From: Clusia tigrina
Taxonomy: Eukaryota > Arthropoda > Insecta > Diptera > Clusiidae
Length of the DNA stretch: 64,000 nucleotides
Assembly (NCBI GenBank): GCA_920105625.2
Contig: OV050032.1
Span: forward strand, 79,068,084 to 79,132,083
Reading direction: 5' to 3'
How positions within the stretch are numbered: the stretch's first letter is position 1; each line of letters opens with the position of its first letter. The translations under genes and the position numbers were made by a program. Of this stretch, positions 49,523 to 62,200 are shown one piece after another. The notes under the pieces are model-generated. The model had not been told where the DNA came from. It made no database searches and worked only from the letters and a program-made list of their open reading frames with translations.

Positions 49523-52069
49523 GTCCCAAATCAAACACTGATAAGACTTCAAATGGCCCTAACTTCTATACGGTACGTCCTACACGTATCAAAGTTTGCA
49601 ACATACAAATGCTTGTAACTTTTTACTGGAGCGTTATAAAACCTTGAAATTTTGTAACAATAAAGTACTCGAGCCTCTTGTCAATTTAAGCTATCGCTCA
49701 AAGCTATGCTACCCTTGAGACCCAAATCAAACACTGATAAGACTTCAAATGGCCCAAACTTCTATACGGTACGTCCTATACCTATCAAAGTTTGCAACAT
49801 ACAAATGCTTGTAACTTTTTACTGGAGCGTCATAAAACCTTGAAACTTTGTAACAATAAAGTACTCGAGCCTCTTGTCAATTTAAGCTATCGCTCAAGGC
49901 TATGCTACCCTTGAGTCCCAAATCAAACACTGATAAGACTTCAAATGGCCCTAACTTCTATACGGTACGTCCTACACGTATCAAAGTTTGCAACATACAA
50001 ATGCTTGTAACTTTTTACTGGAGCGTCATAAAACCTTGAAATTTTGAAACAATAAAGTACTTGAGCCTCTTGTCAATTTAAGCTATCGCTCAAAGCTATG
50101 CTACCCTTGAGTCCCAAATCAAAAACTGATAAAACTTCAAATGGCCCAAACTTCTATACGGTACGTCCTATACCTATCAAAGTTTGCAACATACAAATGC
50201 TTGTAACTTTTTACTGTAGCGTCATAAAACCTTGAAACTTTGTAACAATAAAGTACTCGAGCCTCTTGTCAATTTAAGCTATCGCTCAAAGCTATGCTAC
50301 CCTTGAGTCCCAAATAAAACACTGATAAGACTTCAAATGGCCCTAACTTCTATACGGTGCGTCCTACACGTATCAAAGTTTGCAACATACAAAGGCTTGT
50401 AACTTTTTACTAGAGCGTCATAAAAACTTGAAATTTTGTCACAATAAAGTACTCGAGCCTCTTGTCAATTTAAGCTATCGCTCAAAGCTATGCTACCCTT
50501 GAGTCCCAAATCAAAAACTGATAAAACTTCAAATGGCCCAAACTTCTATACGGTACGTCCTATACCTATCAAAGTTTGCAACATACAAATGCTGGTAACA
50601 TTTTACTGGAGCGTCATAAAACCTTGAAACTTTGTAACAATAAAGTACTCGAGCCTCTTGTCAATTTAAGCTATCGCTCAAAGCTATGCTAAACTTGAGT
50701 CCCAAATAAAACACTGATAAGACTTCAAATGGCCCTAACTTCTATACGGTACGTCCTACACGTATCAAAGTTTGCAACATACAAATGCTTGTAACTTTTT
50801 ACTGGAGCGTCACAAAATCTTGAAATTTTGTAACAATAAAGTACTCGAGCCTCTTGTCAATTTTAGCTATCGCTCAAAGCTATGCTACCCTTGAGTCCCA
50901 AATCAAACACTGATAAGACTTCAAATGGCCCTAACTTCTATACGGTATGTCCTACACGTATCAAAGTTTGCAACATACAAATGCTTGTAACTTTTTACTG
51001 GATCGTCATAAAACCTTGAAATTTTTAAACAATAAAGTACTCGAGCCTCTTGTCAATTTAAGCTATCGCTCAAAGCTATGCTACCCTTGAGTCCCAAATC
51101 AAACACTGATAAAACTTCAAATGGCCCAAACTTCTATACGGTACGTCCTATACCTATCAAAGTTTGCAACATACAAATGCTTGTAACTTTTTACTGGAGC
51201 GTCATAAAACCTTGAAACTTTGTAACAATAAAGTACTCGAGCCTCTTGTCAATTTAAGCTATCGCTCAAAGCTATGCTACCCTTGAGTCCCAAATAAAAC
51301 ACTGATAAAACTACAAATGGCCCTAACTTCTATACGGTACGTCCTACACGTATCAAAGTTTGCAACATACAAATGCTTGTAACTTTTTACTGGAGCGTCA
51401 TAAAACCTTGAAATTTTGTAACAATAAAGTACTCGAGCCTCTTGTCAATTTAAGCTATCGCTCAAAGCTATGCTACCCATGAGTCCCAAATCAAACACTG
51501 ATAAAACTTCAAATGGCCCTAACTTCTATATGGTACGTCCTGCATCTATCAAAGTTTGCAACATACAAATGCTTGTAACTTTTTACTGGAGCGTCATAAA
51601 ACCTTGAAATTTTGTAACAATAAAGTACTCGAGCCTCTTGTCAATTTAAGCTATCGCTCAAAGCTATGCTACCCTTGAGTCCCAAATCAAACATTGATAA
51701 AACTTCAAATGGCCCTAACTTCTATACGGTACGTCCTATACCTATCAAAGTTTGCAACATACAAATGCTTGTAACTTTTTACTGGAGCGTCATAAAACCT
51801 TGAAACTTTGTAACAATAAAGTACTCGAGCCTCTGGTCAATTTAAGCTATCGCTCAAAGCTATGCTACCCTTGAGTCCCAAATCAAACACTGATAAGACT
51901 TCAAATGGCCCTAACTTCTATACGGTACGTCCTACAAGTATCAAAGTTTGCAACATACAAATGCTTGTAACTTTTTAATGGAGCGTCATAAAACCTTGAA
52001 ACTTTGTAACAATAAAGTACTCGAGCCTCTTGTCAATTTAATCTATCGCTCAAAGCTATGCACCCTTGA
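49523..52069 (+). repeat. 2743-bp tandem duplication, copy 2 (one monomer shorter)
   Basis: Directly abuts copy 1 with the same marker order. Offset is 2743 to about 51970, then 2547, because the CAACTTAAGC monomer of copy 1 (near 49290) is missing and the join reads CTTTTTAATGG. Private changes include AAACATTGATAAAAC near 51690. Confidence 0.9.
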
Positions 52070-52399
52070 GTCCCAAATCAAACACTGATAAGACTTCAAA
52101 TGGCCCTAACTTCTATACGGTACGTCCTACACGTATCAAAGTTTGCAACATACAAATGCTAGTAGCTTTTTACTGGAGCGTCATAAAACCTTGAAATTTT
52201 GTAACAATAAAGTACTCGAGCCTTTTGACAATTTAAGCTATCGCTCAAAGCTATGCTACCCTTGAGTCCCAAATCAAACACTGATAAGACTTCAAATGGC
52301 CCAAACTTCTATACGGTACGTCCTATACCTATCAAAGTTTGCAACATACAAATGCTTGTAACTTTTTACTGGAGCGTCATAAAACCTTGAAACTTTGTA

Positions 52400-53781
52400 A
52401 CAATAAAGTACTCGAGCCTCTTGTCAATTTAAGCTATCGCTCAAAGCTATGCTACCCTTGAGTCCCAAATCAACCACTGATAAAACTTCAAATGGCCCTA
52501 ACTTCTATACGGTACGTCCTGCACCTATCAAAGTTTGCAACATACAAATGCTTGTAACTTTTTACTGGAGCGTCATAAAACCTTGAAATTTTGTAACAAT
52601 AAAGTACTCGAGCCTCTTGTCAATTTAAGCTATCGCTCAAAGCTATGCTACCCTTGAGTCGCAAATCAAACACTGATAAGAATTCAAATGGCCCTAACTT
52701 CTATACGGTAGTCCTATACATATCAAAGTTTGCAACATACAAATGCTTGTAACTTTTTACTGGAGCGTCATAAAACCTTGAAACTTTGTAACAATAAAGT
52801 ACTCGAGCCTCTTGTCAATTTAAGCTATCGCTCAAAGTTATGCTACCCTTGAGTCCCAAATCAAACACTGATAAGACTTCAAATGGCCCTAACTTCTATA
52901 CGGTACTTCCTACACGTATCAAAGTTTGCAACATACAAATGCTTGTAACTTTTTACTGGAGCGTCATAAAACCTTGAAATTTTGTAACAATAAAGTACTC
53001 GAGCCTCTTGTCAATTTAAGCTATCGCTCAAAGCTATGCTACCCTTGAGTCCCTAATCAAACACTGATAAAACTTCAAATGGCCCTAACTTCTATACGGT
53101 ACGTCCTATACCTATCAAAGTTTGCAACATACAAATGCTTGTTACTTTTTACTGGAGCGTCATAAAACCTTGAAATTTTGTAACAATAAAGTACTCGAGC
53201 CTCTTGTCAATTTAAGCTATCGCTCAAAGCTATGCTACCCTTGAGTCCCAAATCAAACACTGATAAGACTTCAAATGGCCCTAACTTCTATACGGTACGT
53301 CCTACACGTATCAAAGTTTGCAACATACAAATGCTTGTAACTTTTTACTGGAGCGTCATAAAACCTTGAAATTTTGTAACAATAAAGTACTCGAGCCTCT
53401 TGTCAATTTATGCCATCGCTCAAAGCCATGCTACCATTGAGTCCCAAATCAAACACTGATAAGACTTCAAATGGCCCTAACTTCTATACGGTACATCCTA
53501 CACGTATCAAAGTTTGCAACATACAAATGCTTGTAACTTTTTACTGGAGCGTCATAAAACCTTGAAATTTTGTAACAATAAAGTACTCGAGCCTCTTGTC
53601 AATTTAAGCTATCGCTCAAAGCTATGCTGCCCTTGAGTCCCAAATCACACACTGATAAAACTTCAAATGGCCCTAACTTCTATACAGTACGTCCTACACC
53701 TATCGAAGTTTGCAACATACAAATGCTTGTAACTTTTTACTGGAGCGTCATAAAACCTTGAAATTTTGTAACAATAAAGCA
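52400..53781 (+). repeat. Ordinary satellite monomers
   Basis: Standard monomers with scattered private changes (GGTAGTCCTATACATATC near 52708, GGTACTTCC near 52902, GTCCCTAATC near 53049, GCCATCGC near 53410). No larger unit or foreign sequence seen. Confidence 0.78.
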
Positions 53782-55545
53782 CTCGAGCCTCTTGTCAATT
53801 TAAGCTATCGCTCAAAGCTATGCTACCCTTGAGTCCCAAATCAAACACTGATAAAACTTCAAATGGCCCTAACTTCTATACGGTACGTCCTACACGTATC
53901 AAAGTTTGCAACATACAAATGCTCGTAACTTTTTACTGGAGCGTCATAAAACCTTGAAATTTTGTAACAATAAAGTACTCGAGCCTCTTGTCAATTTAAG
54001 CTATCGCTCAAAGCTATGCTACCCTTGAGTCCCAAATCAAACACTGATAAAACTTCAAATGGCCCTAACTTCTATACGGTACGTCCTATACCTATCAAAG
54101 TTTGCAACATACAAATGCTTGTAACTTTTTACTGGAGCGTCATAAAACCTTGAAATTTTGTAACAATAAAGTCCTCGAGCCTCTTGTCAATTTAAGCTAT
54201 CGCTCAAAGCTATGCTACCCTTGAGTCCCAAATCAAACACTGATAAATCTTCAAATGGCCCTAACTTCTATACGGTACGTCCTACAACTATCAAAGTTTG
54301 CAACATACAAATGCTTGTAACTTTTTACTGGAGCGTCATAAAATCTTGAAATTTTGTAACAATAAAGTACTCGAGCCTCTTGTCAATTTAAGCTATCGCT
54401 CAAAGCTATGCTACCCTTGAGTCCCAAATCAAACACAGATAAAACTTGAAATGGCCCTAACTTCTATACGGTACTTCCTACACCTATCAAAGCTTGCAAC
54501 ATACAAATGCTTGTAAATTTTTACTGGAGCGTCATAAAACCTTGAAATTTTGTAACAATAAAGTACTAGAGCCTCTTGTCATTTTAAGCTATCGCTCAAA
54601 GCTATGCTACCCGTGAGTCCCAAATCAAACATTGATGAAACTTCAAATGGCCCTAACTTCTATACGGTACGTCCTACACCTATCAAAATTTGCAACATAC
54701 AAATGCTTGTAACTTTTTACTGGAGCGTTATAAAACCTTGAAATTTTGTAATAATAAAGTACTCAAGCCTCTTGTCAATTTAAGCTATCGCTCAAAGCTA
54801 TGCTACCCTTGAGTCCCAAATCAAATACTGATAAATCTTCAAATGGCCCTAACTTCTATACGGAACGTCCTACACCTATCAAAGTTTGCAACATACAAAT
54901 GCTTGTAACTTTTTACTGGAGCGTCATAAAACCTTGAAATTTTGTAACAATAAAGCACTCGAGCCTCTTGTCAATTTAAGCTATCGCTCAAAGCTATGCT
55001 ACCCTTGAGTCCCAAATCAAACACTGATAAAACTTCAAATGGCCCTAACTTCTATACGGTACGTCCTACACGTATCAAAGTTTGCAACATACAAATGCTT
55101 GTAACTTTTTACTGGAGCGTCATAAAACCTTGAAACTTTGTAACAATAAAGTACTCGAGCCTCTTGTCAATTTAAGCTATCGCTCAAAGCTATGCTACCC
55201 TTGAGTCCCAAATCAAACACTGATAAAACTTCAAATGGCCCTAACTTCTATACGGTACGTCCTATACCTATCAAAGTTTGCAACATACAAATGCTTGTAA
55301 CTTTTTACTGGAGCGTCATAAAACCTTGAAATTTTGTAACAATAAAGTACTAGAGCCTCTTGTCAATTTAAGCTATCACTCAAAGCTATGCTACCCGTGA
55401 GTCCCAAATCAAACATTGATGAAACTTCAAATGGCCCTAACTTCTATACGGTACGTCCTACACCTATCAAAATTTGCAACATACAAATGCTTGTAACTTT
55501 TTACTGGAGCGTCATAAAACCTTGAAATTTTGTAACAATAAAGCA
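53782..55545 (+). repeat. Nine-monomer tandem duplication (1764 bp), copy 1
   Basis: Exactly nine 196-bp monomers. Markers at constant offset 1764: GCTCGTAAC, GTCCTCGAGCC, CCTACAACTATC, ACACAGATAAAACTTG, GGTACTTCC, AAGCTTGCAAC, TACTAGAGCC (twice), CCCGTGAGTCC, CAAAATTTGC, TAATAATAAAG, CTCAAGCC and ACGGAACGTCC. Confidence 0.93.
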
Positions 55546-57309
55546 CTCGAGCCTCTTGTCAATTTAAGCTATCGCTCAAAGCTATGCTACCCTTGAGTCC
55601 CAAATCAAACACTGATAAAACTTCAAATGGCCCTAACTTCTATACGGTACGTCCTACACGTATCAAAGTTTGCAACATACAAATGCTCGTAACTTTTTAC
55701 TGGAGCGTCATAAAACCTTGAAATTTTGTAACAATAAAGTACTCGAGCCTCTTGTCAATTTAAGCTATCGCTCAAAGCTATGCTACCCTTGAGTCCCAAA
55801 TCAAACACTGATAAAACTTCAAATGGCCCTAACTTCTATACGGTACGTCCTATACCTATCAAAGTTTGCAACATACAAATGCTTGTAACTTTTTACTGGA
55901 GCGTCATAAAACCTTGAAATTTTGTAACAATAAAGTCCTCGAGCCTCTTGTCAATTTAAGCTATCGCTCAAAGCTATGCTACCCTTGAGTCCCAAATCAA
56001 ACACTGATAAATCTTCAAATGGCCCTAACTTCTATACGGTACGTCCTACAACTATCAAAGTTTGCAACATACAAATGCTTGTAACTTTTTACTGGAGCGT
56101 CATAAAATCTTGAAATTTTGTAACAATAAAGTACTCGAGCCTCTTGTCAATTTAAGCTATCGCTCAAAGCTATGCTACCCTTGAGTCCCAAATCAAACAC
56201 AGATAAAACTTGAAATGGCCCTAACTTCTATACGGTACTTCCTACACCTATCAAAGCTTGCAACATACAAATGCTTGTAAATTTTTACTGGAGCGTCATA
56301 AAACCTTGAAATTTTGTAACAATAAAGTACTAGAGCCTCTTGTCATTTTAAGCTATCGCTCAAAGCTATGCTACCCGTGAGTCCCAAATCAAACATTGAT
56401 GAAACTTCAAATGGCCCTAACTTCTATACGGTACGTCCTACACCTATCAAAATTTGCAACATACAAATGCTTGTAACTTTTTACTGGAGCGTTATAAAAC
56501 CTTGAAATTTTGTAATAATAAAGTACTCAAGCCTCTTGTCAATTTAAGCTATCGCTCAAAGCTATGCTACCCTTGAGTCCCAAATCAAATACTGATAAAT
56601 CTTCAAATGGCCCTAACTTCTATACGGAACGTCCTACACCTATCAAAGTTTGCAACATACAAATGCTTGTAACTTTTTACTGGAGCGTCATAAAACCTTG
56701 AAATTTTGTAACAATAAAGCACTCGAGCCTCTTGTCAATTTAAGCTATCGCTCAAAGCTATGCTACCCTTGAGTCCCAAATCAAACACTGATAAAACTTC
56801 AAATGGCCCTAACTTCTATACGGTACGTCCTACACGTATCAAAGTTTGCAACATACAAATGCTTGTAACTTTTTACTGGAGCGTCATAAAACCTTGAAAC
56901 TTTGTAACAATAAAGTACTCGAGCCTCTTGTCAATTTAAGCTATCGCTCAAAGCTATGCTACCCTTGAGTCCCAAATCAAACACTGATAAAACTTCAAAT
57001 GGCCCTAACTTCTATACGGTACGTCCTATACCTATCAAAGTTTGCAACATACAAATGCTTGTAACTTTTTACTGGAGCGTCATAAAACCTTGAAATTTTG
57101 TAACAATAAAGTACTAGAGCCTCTTGTCAATTTAAGCTATCACTCAAAGCTATGCTACCCGTGAGTCCCAAATCAAACATTGATGAAACTTCAAATGGCC
57201 CTAACTTCTATACGGTACGTCCTACACCTATCAAAATTTGCAACATACAAATGCTTGTAACTTTTTACTGGAGCGTTATAAAACCTTGAAATTTTGTAAT
57301 AATAAAGTA
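55546..57309 (+). repeat. Nine-monomer tandem duplication (1764 bp), copy 2
   Basis: Abuts copy 1 and appears almost identical to it. The last ~40 bp differ (GCGTTATAAAACC with TAATAATAAAGTA), and the next monomer shares ATACTGATAAAAC and GGAACGTCC, as if a third partial round had begun. Confidence 0.93.
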
Positions 57310-58877
57310 CTCGAGCCTCTTGTCAATTTAAGCTATCGCTCAAAGCTATGCTACCCTTGAGTCCCAAATCAAATACTGATAAAACTTCAAATGGCCCTAA
57401 CTTCTATACGGAACGTCCTACACCTATCAAAGTTTGCAACATACAAATGCTTGTAACTTTTTACTGGAGCGTCATAAAACCTGGAAATTTTGTAACAATA
57501 AAGTACTCGAGCCTCTTGTAAATTTAAGCTCTCGCTCAAAGCTATGCTACCCTTGAGTCCCAAATCAAACACTGATAAGACTTCAAATGGCCCTAACTTC
57601 TATACGGTACGTCCTACACGTATCAAAGTTTGCAACATACAAATGCTTGTAACTTTTTACTGGAGCGTCATAAAACCTTGAAATTTTGTAACAATAAAGT
57701 ACTCGAGCCTCTTGTCAATTTAAGCTATCGCTCAAAGCTATGCTACCCTTGAGTCCCAAATCAAACACTGATAAAACTTCAAATGGTCCTAACTTCTATA
57801 CGGTACGTCCTATACCTATCAAAGTTTGCAACATACAAATGCTTCTAACTTTTTACTGGAGCGTCATAAAACCTTCAAATTTTGTAACAATAAAGTACTC
57901 GAGCCTCTTGTCAATTTAAGCTATCGCTCAAAGCTATGCTACCCTTGAGTCCCAAATCAAACACTAACAAAACTTCAAATGGCCCTAACTTCTATACGGT
58001 ACGTCCTGCACCTATCAAAGTTTGCAACATACAAATGCTTGTAACTTTTTACTGGAGCGTCATAAAACCTTGAAATTTTGTAACAATAAAGTGCTCGAGC
58101 CTCTTGTCAATTTAAGCAATCGCTCAAAGCTATGCTACCCTTGAGTCCCAAATCAAACACTGAGAAGACTTCAAATGGCCCTAACTTCTATACGGTACGT
58201 CCTACACGTATCAAAGTTTGCAACATACAAATGCTTGTAACTTTTTACTGGAGCGTCATAAAACCTTGAAATTTGTAACAATAAAGCACTCGAGTATCTT
58301 GTCAATTTAAGCTATCGCTCAAAGCTATGCTACCCTTGAGTCCCAAATGAAACACTGATAAAACTTCAAATGGCCCTAACTTCGTATACGGTACGTCCTA
58401 CACCTATCAAAGTTTGCAACATACAAATGCTTGTAACTTTTTACTGGAGCGTCATAAAACCTTGAAATTTTGTAACAATAAAGTACTCGAGCCTCGTGTC
58501 AATTTAAGCTATCGCTCAAAGCTATGCTAATCTTGAGTCCCAAATCAAACACTGATAAAACTTCTAATGGCCCTAACTTCTATACGGTACGTCCTACACC
58601 TATCAAAGTTTGCAACATACAAATGCTTCTAACTTTTTAATAGAGCGTCATAAAACCTTGAAATTTTGTAACAATAAAGCACTCGAGCCTCTTGTCAATT
58701 TAAGCTATCGCTCAAAGCTATGCTACCCTTGAGTCCCAAATCAAACACTGATGAAACTTCAAATGGCCCTAACTTCTATACGGTACGTCCTACACCTATC
58801 AAAGTTTGCAACATACAAATGCTTGTAACATTTTACTGGAGCGTCATAAAACCTTGAAATTTTGTAACAATAAAGTA
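57310..58877 (+). repeat. Ordinary satellite monomers
   Basis: Standard monomers with private changes (ACTAACAAAAC near 57964, ACTGAGAAGAC near 58159, GAAATTTGTAAC near 58268, CTCGTGTC near 58494). A one-base insertion gives CTTCGTATACGG at 58382. No foreign sequence. Confidence 0.78.
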
Positions 58878-59858
58878 CTCCAGCCTCTTGTCAATTTAAT
58901 CTATCGCTCAAAGCTATGCTACCCTTGAGTCCCAAATCAAACACTGAAAAAACTTCAAATGGCCCTAACTTCCATATGGTACGTCCTACACCTATCAAAG
59001 TTTGCAACATACAAATACTTGTATCTTTTTACTGGAGAGTCATAAAACCTTGAAATGTTGTAACAATAGAGTACTCGAGCCTCTTTTCAATTGAAGCTAT
59101 CGCTCAAAGCTATGCTACCTTTCAGTCCCAAATCAAACACTGATACAACTTCAAATGGCCCTAACTTCTATACGGTACGTCCTACACCTATCAAAGTTTG
59201 CAACATACAAATGTTTGTAACTTTTTACTGGAGCGCCATAAAACCTTGGAATTTTGTAACAATAAAGTACTCGAGCCTCTTGTCAATTTAAGCTATCACT
59301 CAAAGCTATGCTACCCTTGAGTCCCAAATCAAACACTGATAAAACTTCAAATGGCCCTAACTTCTATACGGTACGTCCTACACCTATCAAAGTTTGCAAC
59401 ATACAAATGCTTCTAACTTTTTACTGGAGCGTCATAAAACCTTGAAATTTTGTAACAATAAAGCACTCGAGCCTCTTGTCAATTTAAGCTATCGCTCAAA
59501 GCTATGCTACCCTTGAGTCCCAAATGAAACACTGATAAAACTTCAAATGGCCCTAACTTCGTATACGGTACATCCTACACCTATCAAAGTTTGCAACATA
59601 CAAATGCTTGTAACTTTTTACTGGAGCGTCATAAAACCTTGAAATTTTATAACAATAAAGTACTCGAGCCTCTTGTCAATTTAAGCTGTCGCTCAAAGCT
59701 ATGCTACCCTTGAGTCCCAAATCACACACTGATAAAACTTCAAATGGCCCTAACTTCTATACGGTACGTCCTACACCTATCAAAGTTTGCAACATACAAA
59801 TGCTTGTAACTTTTTACTGGAGCGTCATAAAACCTTGAAATTTTGTAACAATAAAGTA
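58878..59858 (+). repeat. Five-monomer tandem unit (981 bp), copy 1
   Basis: Starts with CTCCAGCC, a loss of the CTCGAG palindrome, and TTTAATCTATCG, then ACTTCCATATGG, CTTGTATC, GGAGAGTC, a right-type marker monomer and a CTTCGTATACGG monomer (197 bp). It recurs at 59859. Confidence 0.85.
59074..59269 (+). repeat. Diverged marker monomer, right type, copy 1
   Basis: It has CTTTTCAATTGAAGC, CTACCTTTCAGTCCC, GATACAACTTC, AAATGTTTG and GGAGCGCC. The previous monomer ends GAAATGTTGTAACAATAGAG. These are the same changes that mark the left-type monomers at 7-5502, minus their two single-base losses. Confidence 0.88.
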
Positions 59859-60838
59859 CTCCAGCCTCTTGTCAATTTAATCTATCGCTCAAAGCTATGC
59901 TACCCTTGAGTCCCAAGTCAAACACTGAAAAAACTTCAAATGGCCCTAACTTCCATATGGTACGTCCTACACCTATCAAAGTTTGCAACATACAAATACT
60001 TGTATCTTTTTACTGGAGAGTCATAAAACCTTGAAATGTTGTAACAATAGAGTACTCGAGCCTCTTTTCAATTGAAGCTATCGCTCAAAGCTATGCTACC
60101 TTTCAGTCCCAAATCAAACACTGATACAACTTCAAATGGCCCTAACTTCTATACGGTACGTCCTACACCTATCAAAGTTTGCAACATACAAATGTTTGTA
60201 ACTTTTTACTGGAGCGCCATAAAACCTTGAAATTTTGTAACAATAAAGTACTCGAGCCTCTTGTCAATTTAAGCTATCGCTCAAAGCTATGCTACCCTCA
60301 GTCCCAAATCAAACACTGATAAAACTTGAAATATCCCTAACTTCTATACGGTACGTCCTACACCTATCAAAGTTTGCAACATACAAATGCTCGTAACTTT
60401 TTACTGGAGCGTCATAAAATCTTGAAATTTTGTAACAATAAAGCACTCGAGCCTCTTGTCAATTTAAGCTATCGGTCAAAGCTATGCTACCCTTGAGTCC
60501 CAAATGAAACACTAATAAAACTTCAAATGGCCCTAACTTCGTATACGGTACGTCCTACACCTATCAAAGTTTGCAACATACAAATGCTTGTAACTTTTTA
60601 CTGGAGCGTCATAAAACCTTGAAATTTTGTAACAATAAAGTACTCGAGCCTCTTGTCAATTTAAGCTATCGCTCAAAGCTATGCTACCCTTGAGTCCCAA
60701 ATCAAACACTGCTAAAACTTCAAATGGCCCTAACTTCTATACGGTACGTCCTACACCTATCAAAGTTTGCAACATACAAATGCTTCTAACTTTTTACTGG
60801 AGCGTCATAAAACCTTGAAATTTTGTAACAATTTAGCA
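59859..60838 (+). repeat. Five-monomer tandem unit, copy 2 (980 bp)
   Basis: Same order as copy 1. One base is lost at CTACCCTCAGTCCC, and AAATATCCC near 60330 is private. Its last two monomers are less similar to copy 1 than the first two. Confidence 0.82.
60055..60250 (+). repeat. Diverged marker monomer, right type, copy 2
   Basis: Tandem counterpart of 59074 at offset 981. Confidence 0.88.
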
Positions 60839-61079
60839 CTCGAGCCTCTTGTCAATTTAAGCTATCGCTCAAAGCTATGCTACCCTTGAGTCCCAAATGA
60901 AACACTGATAAAACTTCAAATGGCCCTAACTTCGTATACGGTACATCCTGCACCTATCAAAGTTTGCAACATACAAATGCTTGTAACTTTTTACTGGAGC
61001 GTCATAAAACCTTGAAATTTTATAACAATAAAGTACTCGAGCCTCTTGTCAATTTAAGCTGTCGCTCAAAGCTATGCTA

Positions 61080-61858
61080 CCCTTGAGTCCCAAATCAAAC
61101 ACTGATACAACTTCTAATGGCCCTAACTTCTATACGGTACGTCCTACACCTAACAAAGTTTGCAACATACAAATGTTTGCAAGTTTTTACTGGAGCGCCA
61201 TAAAACAATGAAATTTTGTAACAATAAAGTACTCGAGCCTCTTGTCAATTTAAGCTATCACTCAAAGCTATGCTACCCTTGAGTCCCAAATCAAACACTG
61301 ATAAAACTTCAAATGGCCCTAATATGTCCTACGCCTATCAAAGTTTGCAGCATACAAATGCTTGTAACTTTTTACTGGAGCGTCATAAAACCTTGAAATT
61401 GTGTAACAATAAAGTACTCGAGCCTCTTGTCAATTTAAGCTATCGCTCAAAGCTATGCTACCCTTGAGTCCCAAATCAAACACTGATAAAACTTCAAATG
61501 GCCCTAACTTCTATACGGTACGTCCTACACCTATCAAAGTTTGCAACATACAAATGCTTGCAACTTTTTACTGAAGCGTCATAAAACCTTGAAATTTTGT
61601 AGCAATAAAGCACTCGCGCCTCTTGTCAATTTAAGCTATCGCTCAAAGCTATGCTACCCTTGAGTCCCAAATCACACACTGATAAAACTTCAAATGGCCC
61701 TAACTTCTATACGGTACGTCCTACACCTATCAAAGTTTGCAACATACAAATGCTTGTAACTTTTTACTGGAGCGTCATAAAACCTTGAAATTTTGTAACA
61801 ATAAAGTACTCGAGCCTCTTGTCAATTTAAGCTATCGCTCAAAGCTATGCTACCCTTG
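61080..61858 (+). repeat. Duplicated segment (offset 1165), copy 1
   Basis: Contains GATACAAC, the 185-bp monomer, GAAATTGTGTAAC, TACTGAAGCG, GTAGCAATAAAGC and ACTCGCGCC. The offset is six monomers minus 11 bp. Confidence 0.85.
61232..61416 (+). repeat. 185-bp deletion monomer, copy 5
   Basis: The same 11-bp loss reappears near the right end, with TAATATGTCCTACGCC and GCAGCATAC. The CpG at the junction has changed to TG compared with the copy at 62397. Confidence 0.9.
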
Positions 61859-62200
61859 AATCCCAAATCAAACACTGAAAAAACTTCAAATGGCCCTAAC
61901 TTCTATACGGTACATCCTGCATCTATCAAAGTTTGCAACATACAAATGCTTGCAACTTTTTACTGGAGCGTCATAAAACCTTGAAATTTTGTAACAATAA
62001 AGTACTTGAGCCTCTTGTCAATTTAAGCTATCGCTCAAAGTTATGCTACCCTTGAGTCCCAAATCAAACCCTGATAAAACTTCAAATGGCCCTAACTTCT
62101 ATACGGTACGTCCAACAACTATCAAAGTTTGCAACATACAAATGCTTGTAACTTTTTACTGGAGCGTCATAAAACCTTGAAATGTTGTAACAATAGAGTA

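Larger units (their letters stand above)
25600..52400 (+). repeat. Region of mainly alternating (dimeric) monomer types
   Basis: Monomers largely alternate between type X (CGTCCTATACCTATC with GAAACTTTG) and type Y (CACTGATAAGAC, CGTCCTACACGTATC, GAAATTTTG), giving a 392-bp dimer. The alternation is strict over six successive monomers at about 41250-42420. It is broken elsewhere by inserted monomers of other types. Larger duplications listed separately are built on this dimer. Confidence 0.75.

Noticed and set aside
58381..58396. CENP-B box
   Set aside because: The consensus has no TTCG core. The CTTCGTATACGG variant matches the start but lacks the required A and CGGG of the box pattern.
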